Of a DNA stretch of 64,000 nucleotides, positions 55,979 through 64,000 are shown in pieces (the stretch's first letter is position 1; the number at the start of each line of letters is the position of its first letter). The notes beneath the pieces were generated by a model. It ran no database searches. It had not been told where the DNA came from and saw nothing but the letters and a program-made list of their open reading frames with translations. Both the position numbers and the translations under genes were made by a program. Origin of the DNA: Linum tenue (lineage: Eukaryota > Streptophyta > Magnoliopsida > Malpighiales > Linaceae); assembly GCA_946122785.1 (NCBI GenBank), contig CAMGYJ010000010.1, forward strand, positions 51,646,162-51,710,161, given 5' to 3'.

Positions 55979-56452
55979 TATCCATGAAACTCGGTGGAGG
56001 TTGACTTTGAAGTTTCAAATTTTTTTGGGGTTTTTCACGGATTTAGCAAAATCCAAATTAACTCGACTTATTGTTATCCCTAAAACGAACATGTTGGATG
56101 CCTAGCCAACAATATTGTCACGCGACGGGCTCGGTTAATCGACAATAACAAGAGAGACAAAGATGAACAAGAAAGTAAAGAACACAGGGATTTACATGGT
56201 TCACTAACACAACGTGCGTTAGTTAGTCCACGCGCGGGAGAGAGCCAACTTCATTATACTTCAGAAAATTAAAGATTATCGAAGAGTATGAGAAGTATTT
56301 ACACTACTTCTCCAATGATCTAATCATGATCCAATATGATAATGAATAAGATTACAAGACCCGATCAAGACCAAAATGGAGTTGACTTATTCAAAACGAA
56401 CCTCCCAATCCTCACCTTCCCCTCAAGGCTTATTCGAAAAGTTGACATTTAA
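55979..56452. other. Spacer downstream of the first dehydrogenase gene
   Basis: AT-rich. The part next to the gene, read on the minus strand (TTTTGAATAAGTCAACTCCA near 56380-56400), is similar to sequence after the other dehydrogenase copy at 59234, so the duplication includes some 3' flank. Confidence 0.45.
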
Positions 56453-57256
56453 TCAAGCACTACTCTTGAGACAGAAACCACCATCAACCAAAAGGTTCAA
56501 CCCACTAAGGTACCTAGACTCATCACTGACCAAGTTCAGCGCGACCTCCGCGACATTCTTTGGTTTCAGAACAACTCCTTTCAGATTCCCCATCGCCGTG
56601 AACATCTCCTCCAGAGCCTTCTCGTCCAGCCCCATCGACTCCTCACACATCGGAGTCGCGACCCCGAACGGCGAGATGCAGTTCACACGAATCCCGAACT
56701 CCCCCAGCTCCACGCACAGGCTCTTCGCCAGCCCCACCACCGCGTGCTTCGACGCCGTGTACGTGTGCGTCGCGAAGCCGTAGCTCTCGGTTGCAACGCT
56801 ACCAGTCAAGAGGATGGTCCCGCTCTTCCGCGGGACCATCACCCTGGCAGCGTGCTTCGCTGCCAGGAACGATCCATACACGTTGACATCGAACACCTTC
56901 CTGAACACTTCCCGCTCCACGGAAAGTATGCCTACTTTCTTCTTCTCGAGCGGGTTGACCTTCTCCCCTGCTATCCCGGCGTTGTTGTACATGATGTCGA
57001 GCTTCCCGTGCATCGAAACGGCGGTGTCCACTGCGTTTTGCATGTCCGAGTCGCTCACGACGTCGCATTGGACGTACGAGACCGGGTGGCCCGACTCGAG
57101 TTGGATCTGCTCGGATACGGAGCGGCCCAGGTCGGACCGGATGTCTGCTATCACGACTTTGGCGCCGTGCATAGAGAAGAGCCGCGCCGCCGCGGCACCG
57201 ATCCCTCTGGCTCCGCCGGTAATGAGGGCTACTTTGCCTTGTAGTCTTCTCGCCAT
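56453..57256 (-). CDS. Short-chain dehydrogenase/reductase (classical SDR), copy 1
   Basis: A single-exon gene of 267 residues. It has the Rossmann cofactor motif TGGARGIG near residues 14-21, an Asp (VIADIRSDLGR) after the second strand that favours NAD(H), NNAG near 91, a catalytic Ser in LLTGSVA and YTASK near residue 168 supplying Tyr and Lys. The C-terminal LLVDGGF is typical. It belongs to the plant group that includes secoisolariciresinol dehydrogenase, zerumbone synthase and SDR2-like enzymes, so oxidation of a secondary alcohol in specialised metabolism is likely, but the substrate cannot be named. TTAAATAG at 57291-57298 lies 35-42 bp upstream of the start codon and is shared with copy 2. 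The two copies differ most around ATESYGFATHTY, close to the active site. Confidence 0.92.
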   Translation of the reverse strand: MARRLQGKVALITGGARGIGAAAARLFSMHGAKVVIADIRSDLGRSVSEQIQLESGHPVSYVQCDVVSDSDMQNAVDTAVSMHGKLDIMYNNAGIAGEKVNPLEKKKVGILSVEREVFRKVFDVNVYGSFLAAKHAARVMVPRKSGTILLTGSVATESYGFATHTYTASKHAVVGLAKSLCVELGEFGIRVNCISPFGVATPMCEESMGLDEKALEEMFTAMGNLKGVVLKPKNVAEVALNLVSDESRYLSGLNLLVDGGFCLKSSA

Positions 57257-57901
57257 GGTTTGCTATAGGCAGGGGAGATACAGAGCTCTTCTATTTAAGG
57301 GCAGATTCAATCTGACGGTATTGGAAATTGCAACCCGAAAATGCGACACTTGTTCATGTTGAACCGTCCACTTGTGATCGGACATCTCTTGGTTTTTATT
57401 GTAACGGTCGCAAGTGGGGGCGTTGGCCGGGGGTTTTGATCGTCGGACAGCGGGCGACGGTGACACATCAATCGGCGATGTACATTTGGCAGTCGGGGCG
57501 CTGGCCAGTTGCTCCTCCACCGTCACCTTTGTTCCAGCCCTAGCCTTCACCCGCACGTTACTACTGACTCTCTGTTGTGGCTGCAAATTCATTTCATCTT
57601 TTTTTTTGTTTGTAGTTTAGTCACCTAACTCTCTTTCTTTTCTTTTTTTTTTGTTGAATGAGGCAGCAGGACTTTGTCCTTGTTTTGTGAATTTAGGGAT
57701 GGAAATCGGTATGTACCGGTATAATTTGGTATTAAATATTGAATTATGATTATCAAATAGTGTCCTAAACTCAACCTCAATCTTAATCATAAAATAAATG
57801 TGGTATCCCAATTGGCAATTGCTGATATTTTGTTTTGTATCGGTATATATCAAATATCAAATTAATTCTTTTCAAAATTAAAAATCGAATGTATCCCAAT
57901 T
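57257..57901. promoter_or_regulatory. Upstream region of dehydrogenase copy 1
   Basis: The proximal 50 bp is conserved with copy 2, including TTAAATAGAAGAGCTCT. Beyond that the two upstream regions diverge. A T-rich tract is at about 57598-57650. No gene is supported here. Confidence 0.5.
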
Positions 57902-58027
57902 AACGCCCAGAACGGGGCAGGAAACCGGTTAACCGGAGCAATAACCGGTTCCATATCCAACCTAACCAACCTAATGGAGCTGATCAGTCTCGCCGACAAC
58001 TTCCTCACCGAGAAAGTGAGATTATGA
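57902..58027 (+). pseudogene. Relict LRR-protein fragment
   Basis: The plus strand encodes GNRLTGAITGSISNLTNLME followed by LISLADNFLTEKV and a stop. This is close to an LRR pair of the secreted LRR genes at 59613-62877 (GNRFTGSIPASLSQLTGL, LNLAGNLITG). It has no start, no signal peptide and no flanking LRRs, so it is a fragment. It lies in the opposite orientation to the intact LRR genes. Confidence 0.65.
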
Positions 58028-58386
58028 CAAATTTGCTAATGTGTTTTTTGTTGTTCCATATATCATGATCATGTAACGTACAAACACCCATATAAGCTGA
58101 ATTCATAAATTCAAAATGACATGTGAAACCACCATCGATGTATATGAGAAGAGAAATAAAGAAAATGACACATCATATGAACCATAACTGTGGATGGATA
58201 TCTTATCATGTCATGACTTTAGATCTCTAGCATAAATGTGATATGGAGACTTGGTGGTTGAATACAAGTTGCCGTATTGATGACCGGTGCTAGTGCTAGC
58301 TGTCGTATTGATGGCGTCCCTTCAGAAGTTCAGATTGCGCGGTTAAATAGAAGAGCTCTAAATCTCTCTCCCTATCTATAGCAACC
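58028..58386 (+). promoter_or_regulatory. Upstream region of dehydrogenase copy 2
   Basis: TTAAATAG at 58343-58350 is 37-44 bp ahead of the start codon and is followed by AAGAGCTCT, as in copy 1. The distal part is AT-rich. Confidence 0.5.
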
Positions 58387-59187
58387 ATGGCGAGAAGGTT
58401 ACAAGGCAAAGTAGCTCTCATCACCGGCGGAGCCAGAGGGATCGGCGCTGCGGCGGCGCGGCTTTTCTCACAGCACGGCGCCAAAGTCGTGATAGCCGAC
58501 ATCCGGTCTGACCTGGGCCGCTCCGTATCCGAGCAGATCCAACTCGAGTCGGGCTACCCGGTCTCGTACGTCCAATGCGACGTCGTAAACGACTCGGACA
58601 TGCAAAACGCAGTGGACACCGCCGTTTCGATGCACGGGAAGCTCGACATCATGTACAACAACGCAGGGATAGCAGGGGAGAAGCTGGACACCCTCGAGAA
58701 GAAAAAAGTAGGCATACTGTCGGTCGACCCGGAGGTGTTCAGGAAGGTGTTCGACGTCAACGTGTACGGATCGTTCCTGGCAGCGAAGCACGCTGTCAGG
58801 GTGATGGTCCCGCAGAAGGGCGGGACCATCCTCCTGACTGGCAGTGCTGTGACTGCCAACTATGGCATGGTGCCGCACGTGTATACAGCGTCGAAGCACG
58901 CGGTGGTGGGGTTGGTGAAGAACCTGTGCGTGGAGTTGGGGGGGTTTGGGATTCGAGTGAACTGCATCTCGCCATTTGCGGTTGCGACTCCGTTGACTGA
59001 GGAGTCGATGGGGCTGGACGAGAAGGCTTTCGAGGAGATGTTCTCGACGATGGGGAACCTGAAAGGAGTTGTTCTGAAATCGAAGGATGTTGCGGAGGTG
59101 GCATTGAACCTGGTGAGTGATGAGTCCAGGTATCTTAGTGGGTTGAACCTTTTGGTTGATGGTGGTTTCTGCCTCAAGAGTGCTTGA
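58387..59187 (+). CDS. Short-chain dehydrogenase/reductase (classical SDR), copy 2
   Basis: A single-exon gene of 266 residues, nearly the same as copy 1 through the cofactor-binding half (TGGARGIG, ADIRSDLGR, NNAGIAGEK) and differing mainly in the substrate loop region (SAVTANYGMVPHVYTASK) and a few C-terminal positions. The catalytic Ser, Tyr and Lys are all present. The two genes lie head to head, 1,130 bp apart, an inverted duplication. Because both reading frames are intact, both may be active, possibly with different substrates or expression. Confidence 0.92.
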   Translation: MARRLQGKVALITGGARGIGAAAARLFSQHGAKVVIADIRSDLGRSVSEQIQLESGYPVSYVQCDVVNDSDMQNAVDTAVSMHGKLDIMYNNAGIAGEKLDTLEKKKVGILSVDPEVFRKVFDVNVYGSFLAAKHAVRVMVPQKGGTILLTGSAVTANYGMVPHVYTASKHAVVGLVKNLCVELGGFGIRVNCISPFAVATPLTEESMGLDEKAFEEMFSTMGNLKGVVLKSKDVAEVALNLVSDESRYLSGLNLLVDGGFCLKSA

Positions 59188-59612
59188 TTAATATCAACTT
59201 CAATTCACCTTGGGGTAAGGATCGATAGATTATTTTTGAATAAGTCAACTCGATTGTGGTATCGGATCTAATATGTTCATTTCATATTTGTGCGCACATT
59301 CAAATCGACTAAAATATGTCATATGTTCACATGAGATATATCATATTATTAATATAAAGGTGTCGTGTAATATAACGTTAAATAAGTGTGAAATTGTAAT
59401 AGACATAATAGTATGGTAGATGAATGAGCCATCCATTAGGTGAGTGTTTGTTTCTAATTTTGAATTCTTCACTTCTTACGACTCTAATTACTTATACACG
59501 GTCGATAATATTGGATAAATCACGTTACATCACCAAATTTATATAGTTTAATCAATAAACCATAAGCACGTAAATTACAATTTCAATGTATTTATGAAAC
59601 GGTATTGTACAA
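59188..59612. other. Convergent spacer between dehydrogenase copy 2 and the first LRR gene
   Basis: It holds the 3' ends of both genes, which converge. AT-rich, no other feature. Confidence 0.4.
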
Positions 59613-61040
59613 TTAACAAGCGGGCAAAGGCAAGCCGCAGAGACAATCATTCCCCACGAACGAACTCGCCGGGAAACCGGTCGCCGGAATCCGCCCGCAC
59701 AAATGGTTCCGGCTCAAATTCAAGCTCCGGAGCTCGGAAGCCGAACTGGGCACTCCCCCAAAGACCGAATTCCTCGACAGATCCAAATCATACATCGCGT
59801 GAGCGATCCTCATCTTCCCCAGATCGAAACTCAGTCGATTCCCCGAAGCCCAGAACCCGACCAAATTCTCCGCCCGATTCAGCAGCGGAATCGGGCTGCC
59901 GGAGATTCGATTCTCCGAAAGATCGATTCTCTCGTAGAAATACGCCTCCTTCGGGTTCCAATTCGTCAAATTGATCTTGATCCCGCATTTCGCAAGCTTC
60001 AGGGAGTAGACATTTGGCGAAGAAGTGACCCAATCAGGGATTTTCCCCAAATGGAAGTTGTTGTATGATAAATCTAGGGATCGAATGCGTTTCGCGTTCA
60101 TTACAGGAAACGGTTCGACGAGGGAATTGTGGGAGAGATCCAGATTGGAGATTCCCGCGAGTTTCTTGAAGGATTGAGGCAGAGCTCCAGTGAAATTATT
60201 CCATGAAAGATCCAGAGTGCTGAGGGATTGAAATTCCCCCAGGAAACTAGGGATTTGACCGGTGAGGGTATTGTGGGCGAGCTCGAGGTAAGCTAATTTG
60301 GGGGCGAGGGATGAAATCGAGTTAGGGATTTTCCCGGCAAATTTATTGCGGGAAAGGTTGAGATACCTGAGCTGATCGAGAGACGAGAAGATCTCAGGGA
60401 TGGGTTTGGACAGCTGGTTACTCTGGAGTTCCAACTGGATCAACGCTTTCAGGCGGCGAATTCCGACCGGTATATCGCCGGTGATTAAGTTGCCGGCGAG
60501 GTTCAACCGGGTCAGCCCGGTTAACTCAGACACAGAACTGGGGATCGACCCAGTGAATCGGTTCCCTTCCAGGCTTAGTACGTCTAGTCGAGTTCCTAGC
60601 TTGCCTATGTCATCGGGCAAGGGACCCGACAACCGATTGTTCTCTAGGTAGACATACCGGAGTTTGGGCAGTCCGTATAGGGAAGTTGGGAACTTACCCG
60701 TGATGTTCCTCATGTTCACCAAATAGAATCCGTCGAGATCCTTCAGTTTCGCCAGAGACGGAGAGATGGTGCCCAATAAAAACCGAGTTGGCGTATCGGA
60801 TTGACTGAACAACCCGAGTGCGGTGACCCGATCGTTGTGCAGGCAAGTGATGCCCTCCCAAGTGCAACAGTCGGTACCAGACTTCCACGAGGCGAGCATG
60901 CCCGAAGGGTCGTGGGTGATGTGAGATTTGAACGAGAGGAGGCTCGTTTCGTCGTCCACGTGGCAGACGCGCGATGTGCTGACGAGGCATTGGAGGGCGA
61001 TTATGGATAAGACTAGGAGGAGGAGGACGAGGGACTTCAT
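59613..61040 (-). CDS. Secreted leucine-rich repeat protein (DRT100/PGIP-like), copy 1
   Basis: A single-exon gene of 475 residues. Residues 1-23 form a signal peptide (MKSLVLLLLVLSIIALQCLV). The N-terminal cap has paired cysteines, CHVDDETSLLSFKSH and DCCTWEGITC. About ten plant-type LRRs follow, with the LxxNxLxGxIP pattern (for example LNLAGNLITGDIPVGI and LELAHNTLTGQIPSFL). The protein ends in a Cys cap (CLCGLPLPAC) with no membrane segment or kinase domain. It belongs to the extracellular LRR group that includes DRT100, FLOR1 and polygalacturonase inhibitors, and an apoplastic recognition or scaffolding role is inferred only. It is intact and in tandem with the next gene. Confidence 0.9.
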   Translation of the reverse strand: MKSLVLLLLVLSIIALQCLVSTSRVCHVDDETSLLSFKSHITHDPSGMLASWKSGTDCCTWEGITCLHNDRVTALGLFSQSDTPTRFLLGTISPSLAKLKDLDGFYLVNMRNITGKFPTSLYGLPKLRYVYLENNRLSGPLPDDIGKLGTRLDVLSLEGNRFTGSIPSSVSELTGLTRLNLAGNLITGDIPVGIRRLKALIQLELQSNQLSKPIPEIFSSLDQLRYLNLSRNKFAGKIPNSISSLAPKLAYLELAHNTLTGQIPSFLGEFQSLSTLDLSWNNFTGALPQSFKKLAGISNLDLSHNSLVEPFPVMNAKRIRSLDLSYNNFHLGKIPDWVTSSPNVYSLKLAKCGIKINLTNWNPKEAYFYERIDLSENRISGSPIPLLNRAENLVGFWASGNRLSFDLGKMRIAHAMYDLDLSRNSVFGGVPSSASELRSLNLSRNHLCGRIPATGFPASSFVGNDCLCGLPLPAC

Positions 61041-61458
61041 GATGATAGGGAATTGGAGAGAGTTTGAGGTTTTGAGTGAAGGGGTAATTACTAATTAGGG
61101 TTATGGATTTAGGGAGTTTTAAGGCATGTGATTTAGCATGCTCTTGAGTCAACTTAGGGCTTGTGGTGGGCTAGTTGGTCGTGGTTGGTGGCTTTTGAGC
61201 TTCTTTGCACATGCAAATATGCGGTGGATGCCTTGATGTAAGGGGTTGGAAATTGGAATTGCATCCCATCAAATGCATTCATTGCAATGGTTTCACCACT
61301 TGCCAAGTTGAGAACATGGTCATAAACACAACGGCCAATTTGTTGATAGAAGCTCGAGTACATTGTAACTCATCCATTTCAACAATAATGGTGGTGAAAA
61401 TTTAAGATGCTTAGTTAGTAAAGCATCTAATTATTTTGATCAACTCCACTAAGTAACA
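61041..61458. promoter_or_regulatory. Spacer between the two LRR genes
   Basis: It contains the promoter of LRR copy 1 and the 3' end of copy 2, both on the minus strand. Nothing else is visible. Confidence 0.4.
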
Positions 61459-62877
61459 CTATTTACAAGCAGGCAAAGGCGATCCACAGAGACACTTATT
61501 CCCCACAAACGCGCTCGCCGGGAACTTGGTCGGCGGCAGCTTCCCACACAAACTATTCCGGCTCAAATCCAACTTCTCCAGCCCGGCAACCGAGTTGGGC
61601 ACTCCCCCGAAAACCAAATTCCTCGACAGATCCAATTCCTTCATCGTCCCAGCAAATTTCAGCTTCCCCAAATCGAAGCTCAATCTGTTGCCGGCGGCGC
61701 GAAACCCCACCAGATACTCCGTCCGGTTCAGCAACGGAATTGGGCTGCCAGAGATCTGATTCTCCGACAAGTCGATGAAGTCGTAGAAATACGTCTCCTT
61801 CGGCTTCCAATTCGTCAGGTTGATCTTGATCCCGCACTTCGCCAGCTTCAGGGAGTAGATGATCGGAGACAGAGTGACCCAATTGGGGATTTTGCCCAGA
61901 TGGAAATTGTTGTTCGATAGATCTAGCGATTCGATTCCTTTCACGTTCATTACAGGGAATGGATCGGAAAGGGAATTGTGGGAAAGATCTAAATTGAAGA
62001 TCTTTGTGAGATTTGAGAAAGTTTTAGGGACGGGTCCGGTGAAATTGTTGTGGGAAAGATCCAGAGTATCGAGCGTCTGGAAGTTACCGAGGAAGCTGGG
62101 GATTTGGCCGGCGAGGGAATTGTGGCCGAGCTCGAGGAAAGCTAAGGTCGAGGAAAGGGATGAGATCGAATTGGGGATTTTCCCGGAAAATTTGTTGTGG
62201 GAAAGGTTGAGAAACCTGAGCTGATGGATAGACGAGAAGATCTCAGGGATGGGCTGGGAGAGCTGGTTGTTGTGAAGCTGTAACTGGGTCAAGTTTCTGA
62301 GGCTGCCAATTCCGATTGGAAATTTCCCGGTGATCAAGTTCCCGGCGAGGTTCAACTGAGTCAGACCGGTCAATTGGGATAAAGATGCAGGAATCGACCC
62401 GGTGAACCGGTTCCCTGCCAGGCTCAACACGTCCAGTTGGGTCCCCAACTTGCCTATGTCGACGGGCAGCGGACCCGAGAGCCGGTTGTTTCCCAAGTAG
62501 ACGAACAGGAGACTGGGCAGCCCGTATAACCAGACCGGAAACTTACCCGTGATGTTCCTCAGGTTCATCAGGTAGAGCCCGTCGAGGTCCCTCAGCTTCG
62601 CGAGCGACGGCGAGATGGTGCCCGACAGGTACCCGTCCGGCCTCTCGGGCTGGCCAGTGAGCCACAGGGAAGTGACCCGATCGTTGGACAGGCAGGTCAC
62701 GCCGAACCACGAGCAGCAATCGGTTCCGTTCCACGATTCGAGCAACCCCGAGGGATCGTCAGTGATGCCCGATTTAAACGCGAGGAGTCCTGCCAAATCG
62801 TCCACGTGGCAGACACGGGACGTGGCCCGAAGGCATTGGAGGGTGAGCAAGGAGAGGAAGAGAATGAGGGACTTCAT
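61459..62877 (-). CDS. Secreted leucine-rich repeat protein (DRT100/PGIP-like), copy 2
   Basis: A single-exon gene of 472 residues with the same plan as its neighbour: signal peptide (MKSLILFLSLLTLQCLRA), cap CHVDDLAGLLAFKSG with CCSWFGVTC, about ten LRRs and a C-terminal cap CLCGSPLPACK. It is clearly similar to copy 1 along its whole length, so the pair arose by tandem duplication. Differences are scattered across the LRR surface. No membrane anchor is present. The ligand and role are not known. Confidence 0.9.
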   Translation of the reverse strand: MKSLILFLSLLTLQCLRATSRVCHVDDLAGLLAFKSGITDDPSGLLESWNGTDCCSWFGVTCLSNDRVTSLWLTGQPERPDGYLSGTISPSLAKLRDLDGLYLMNLRNITGKFPVWLYGLPSLLFVYLGNNRLSGPLPVDIGKLGTQLDVLSLAGNRFTGSIPASLSQLTGLTQLNLAGNLITGKFPIGIGSLRNLTQLQLHNNQLSQPIPEIFSSIHQLRFLNLSHNKFSGKIPNSISSLSSTLAFLELGHNSLAGQIPSFLGNFQTLDTLDLSHNNFTGPVPKTFSNLTKIFNLDLSHNSLSDPFPVMNVKGIESLDLSNNNFHLGKIPNWVTLSPIIYSLKLAKCGIKINLTNWKPKETYFYDFIDLSENQISGSPIPLLNRTEYLVGFRAAGNRLSFDLGKLKFAGTMKELDLSRNLVFGGVPNSVAGLEKLDLSRNSLCGKLPPTKFPASAFVGNKCLCGSPLPACK

Positions 62878-64000
62878 TGTGAAGATTTGGGATAAGGTGG
62901 GAAGGTAAGGTTGAGGTTTTCTGGGGTTTAAGGGTTGTGGAGAGGTTGGAGGGTTTTATAAGGCAATTGGGTTTTCAAAGCTTTGCCCTTTTAGTGGGTT
63001 CTCTAGTCAACACGGTAGCTTTGTGAGGTAGTGGTTTTTGCCTCTTTAGGGCACTTGAAAACCTGTGGTGGATGGCTTGGTTGATGCAAAGGGCGATGGT
63101 GGCAACCCACCGCCACCAGAAAGGGATTTAATGGTTGCCAATTACCATTGATGGCTGCTTGTGGTAGGGCCTTGAGGTCAAGTCAAGCTTGATGGCTAAT
63201 TGGGATATGAATGCTAATATTAAGGAGATAGAGATGGGATTTTGATCAAGTTGAAGTCATTTTGAATACGATTCTTGATCCTTTGGCATATTGCTGGACT
63301 TGCTGGTTGTGTTTACTTCAATTAATCAAATGAATGGTTTATGTCGACGAGCTCTAAATTTGAGTAAGATTATAGAAATCATGAATATTTTCTTATGATA
63401 AATAGCTTTATTGTTATATAAACTATACGATATTTACACGAATTGTGTTATTTTTTACAGTCTGGCATAATTACAAGCAATTTTTTCCCCAGGAATAGGG
63501 CCCACAAGGCTACAACTATGATAAACGGGAAGGAATACAAGAAATTTAAATAAACCAACTTGAAATTATAATGCTAATTTGCTACCATTAGAATATGAAA
63601 TCTTCCACAACCATAGAGATATACTCGACATAGTTCAATATAAGTTTTATTTGGAGTTTAGACCAAACAACCATATCAAATGACTAAAAAAGAAGTAAAG
63701 GAGAGACGAGAAGAAGGGTTATAGGAAGTTAAAAACTTGCACAAATACAACTTGATGTTGTGATACAGGTTTTGCTATCATTACGATAGGAATCCTTAAG
63801 TTAATTAGGTTCATAGGAAGTTAAGAACTTGCACAAATACAACTCGATGTTGTGATACATGTTTTGATATCATTACGATAGGAATCCTTAAGTCAATTAT
63901 GTACACATGTTATTCTAATTTGGAATTCTTATTGCTACTTCCAAAATGAGATCTCGTTTCTCAAAAATGAATTTATCTAATTACTTTTTATTCTCGTGTG
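62878..64000. promoter_or_regulatory. Upstream region of LRR copy 2 and AT-rich spacer with a 92-bp direct repeat
   Basis: The promoter of LRR copy 2 lies at the left end. Two copies of a 92-base unit start at 63721 and 63813 (ATAGGAAGTTAARAACTTGC, then CGATAGGAATCCTTAAGT), with a few differences. No gene is supported to the right edge. Confidence 0.5.

Noticed and set aside
56744..57362. 166- and 182-codon plus-strand frames opposite dehydrogenase copy 1
   Set aside because: GC-rich codon bias of the SDR gene opens the other frames; the minus strand carries all SDR motifs. The same applies opposite copy 2.
1..64000. CRISPR arrays, bacterial operons, riboswitches or a clustered metabolic system
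   Set aside because: The window is plant nuclear DNA; no regularly spaced repeat-spacer arrays or prokaryotic signals are present. I also saw no convincing tRNA or rRNA gene.

Overview
The window is nuclear DNA of a flowering plant, almost certainly a eudicot. Every cellular gene has short canonical plant introns. The proteins belong to plant-type families: a bifunctional aspartokinase/homoserine dehydrogenase, a two-domain tRNA(His) guanylyltransferase, PARTING DANCERS, a B3 factor and a group of secreted LRR proteins. The transposons are also plant types: a Ty3 Tat-like element, a Ty1/copia element and hAT or Mutator-type MITEs. I cannot name the species from sequence alone.

Layout. 1-905: start of a cytosolic histidyl-tRNA synthetase gene running off the left edge (minus). 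1699-3722: a four-exon PP2C phosphatase (minus). 4393-5861: two MITEs. 5952-16768: a complete Ty3-type LTR retrotransposon with identical LTRs, an uninterrupted gag-pol frame, and on the opposite strand downstream of pol a three-exon gene whose phases join into an 831-codon frame. 16774-19668: AT-rich spacer holding one relict polygalacturonase-like exon. 19669-24995: aspartokinase/homoserine dehydrogenase, 18 exons (minus). 26299-27330: a probable poly(A)-tailed retroposed sequence. 27424-29054: two-domain B3 protein (minus) with a GC-AG intron. 29572-33405: Spinster-type MFS transporter, 15 exons (minus). 35265-37139: PARTING DANCERS meiotic protein (minus). 38743-42036: tRNA(His) guanylyltransferase (plus). 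42747-46185: ARP2 (minus). 46350-51948: an intact Ty1/copia element with identical LTRs, lying 164 bp upstream of the ARP2 start codon. 52442-53577: small unrecognised four-exon gene (plus). 55269-55970: a hAT-like MITE. 56453-59187: two intronless short-chain dehydrogenase genes in head-to-head inverted orientation with a relict LRR fragment between them. 59613-62877: two intronless secreted LRR genes in tandem (minus).

The cellular genes are ordinary housekeeping and family genes and do not form one pathway. Exon structures were built by hand from splice consensus. For each complete multi-exon gene the exon lengths sum to a multiple of three with no internal stop, which is the main check on the models. 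The points of most interest are the spliced antisense gene inside the Ty3 element, two apparently very young LTR insertions (one separating ARP2 from its upstream region), the decayed catalytic motif in the first half of the tRNA(His) guanylyltransferase, and the inverted dehydrogenase pair.
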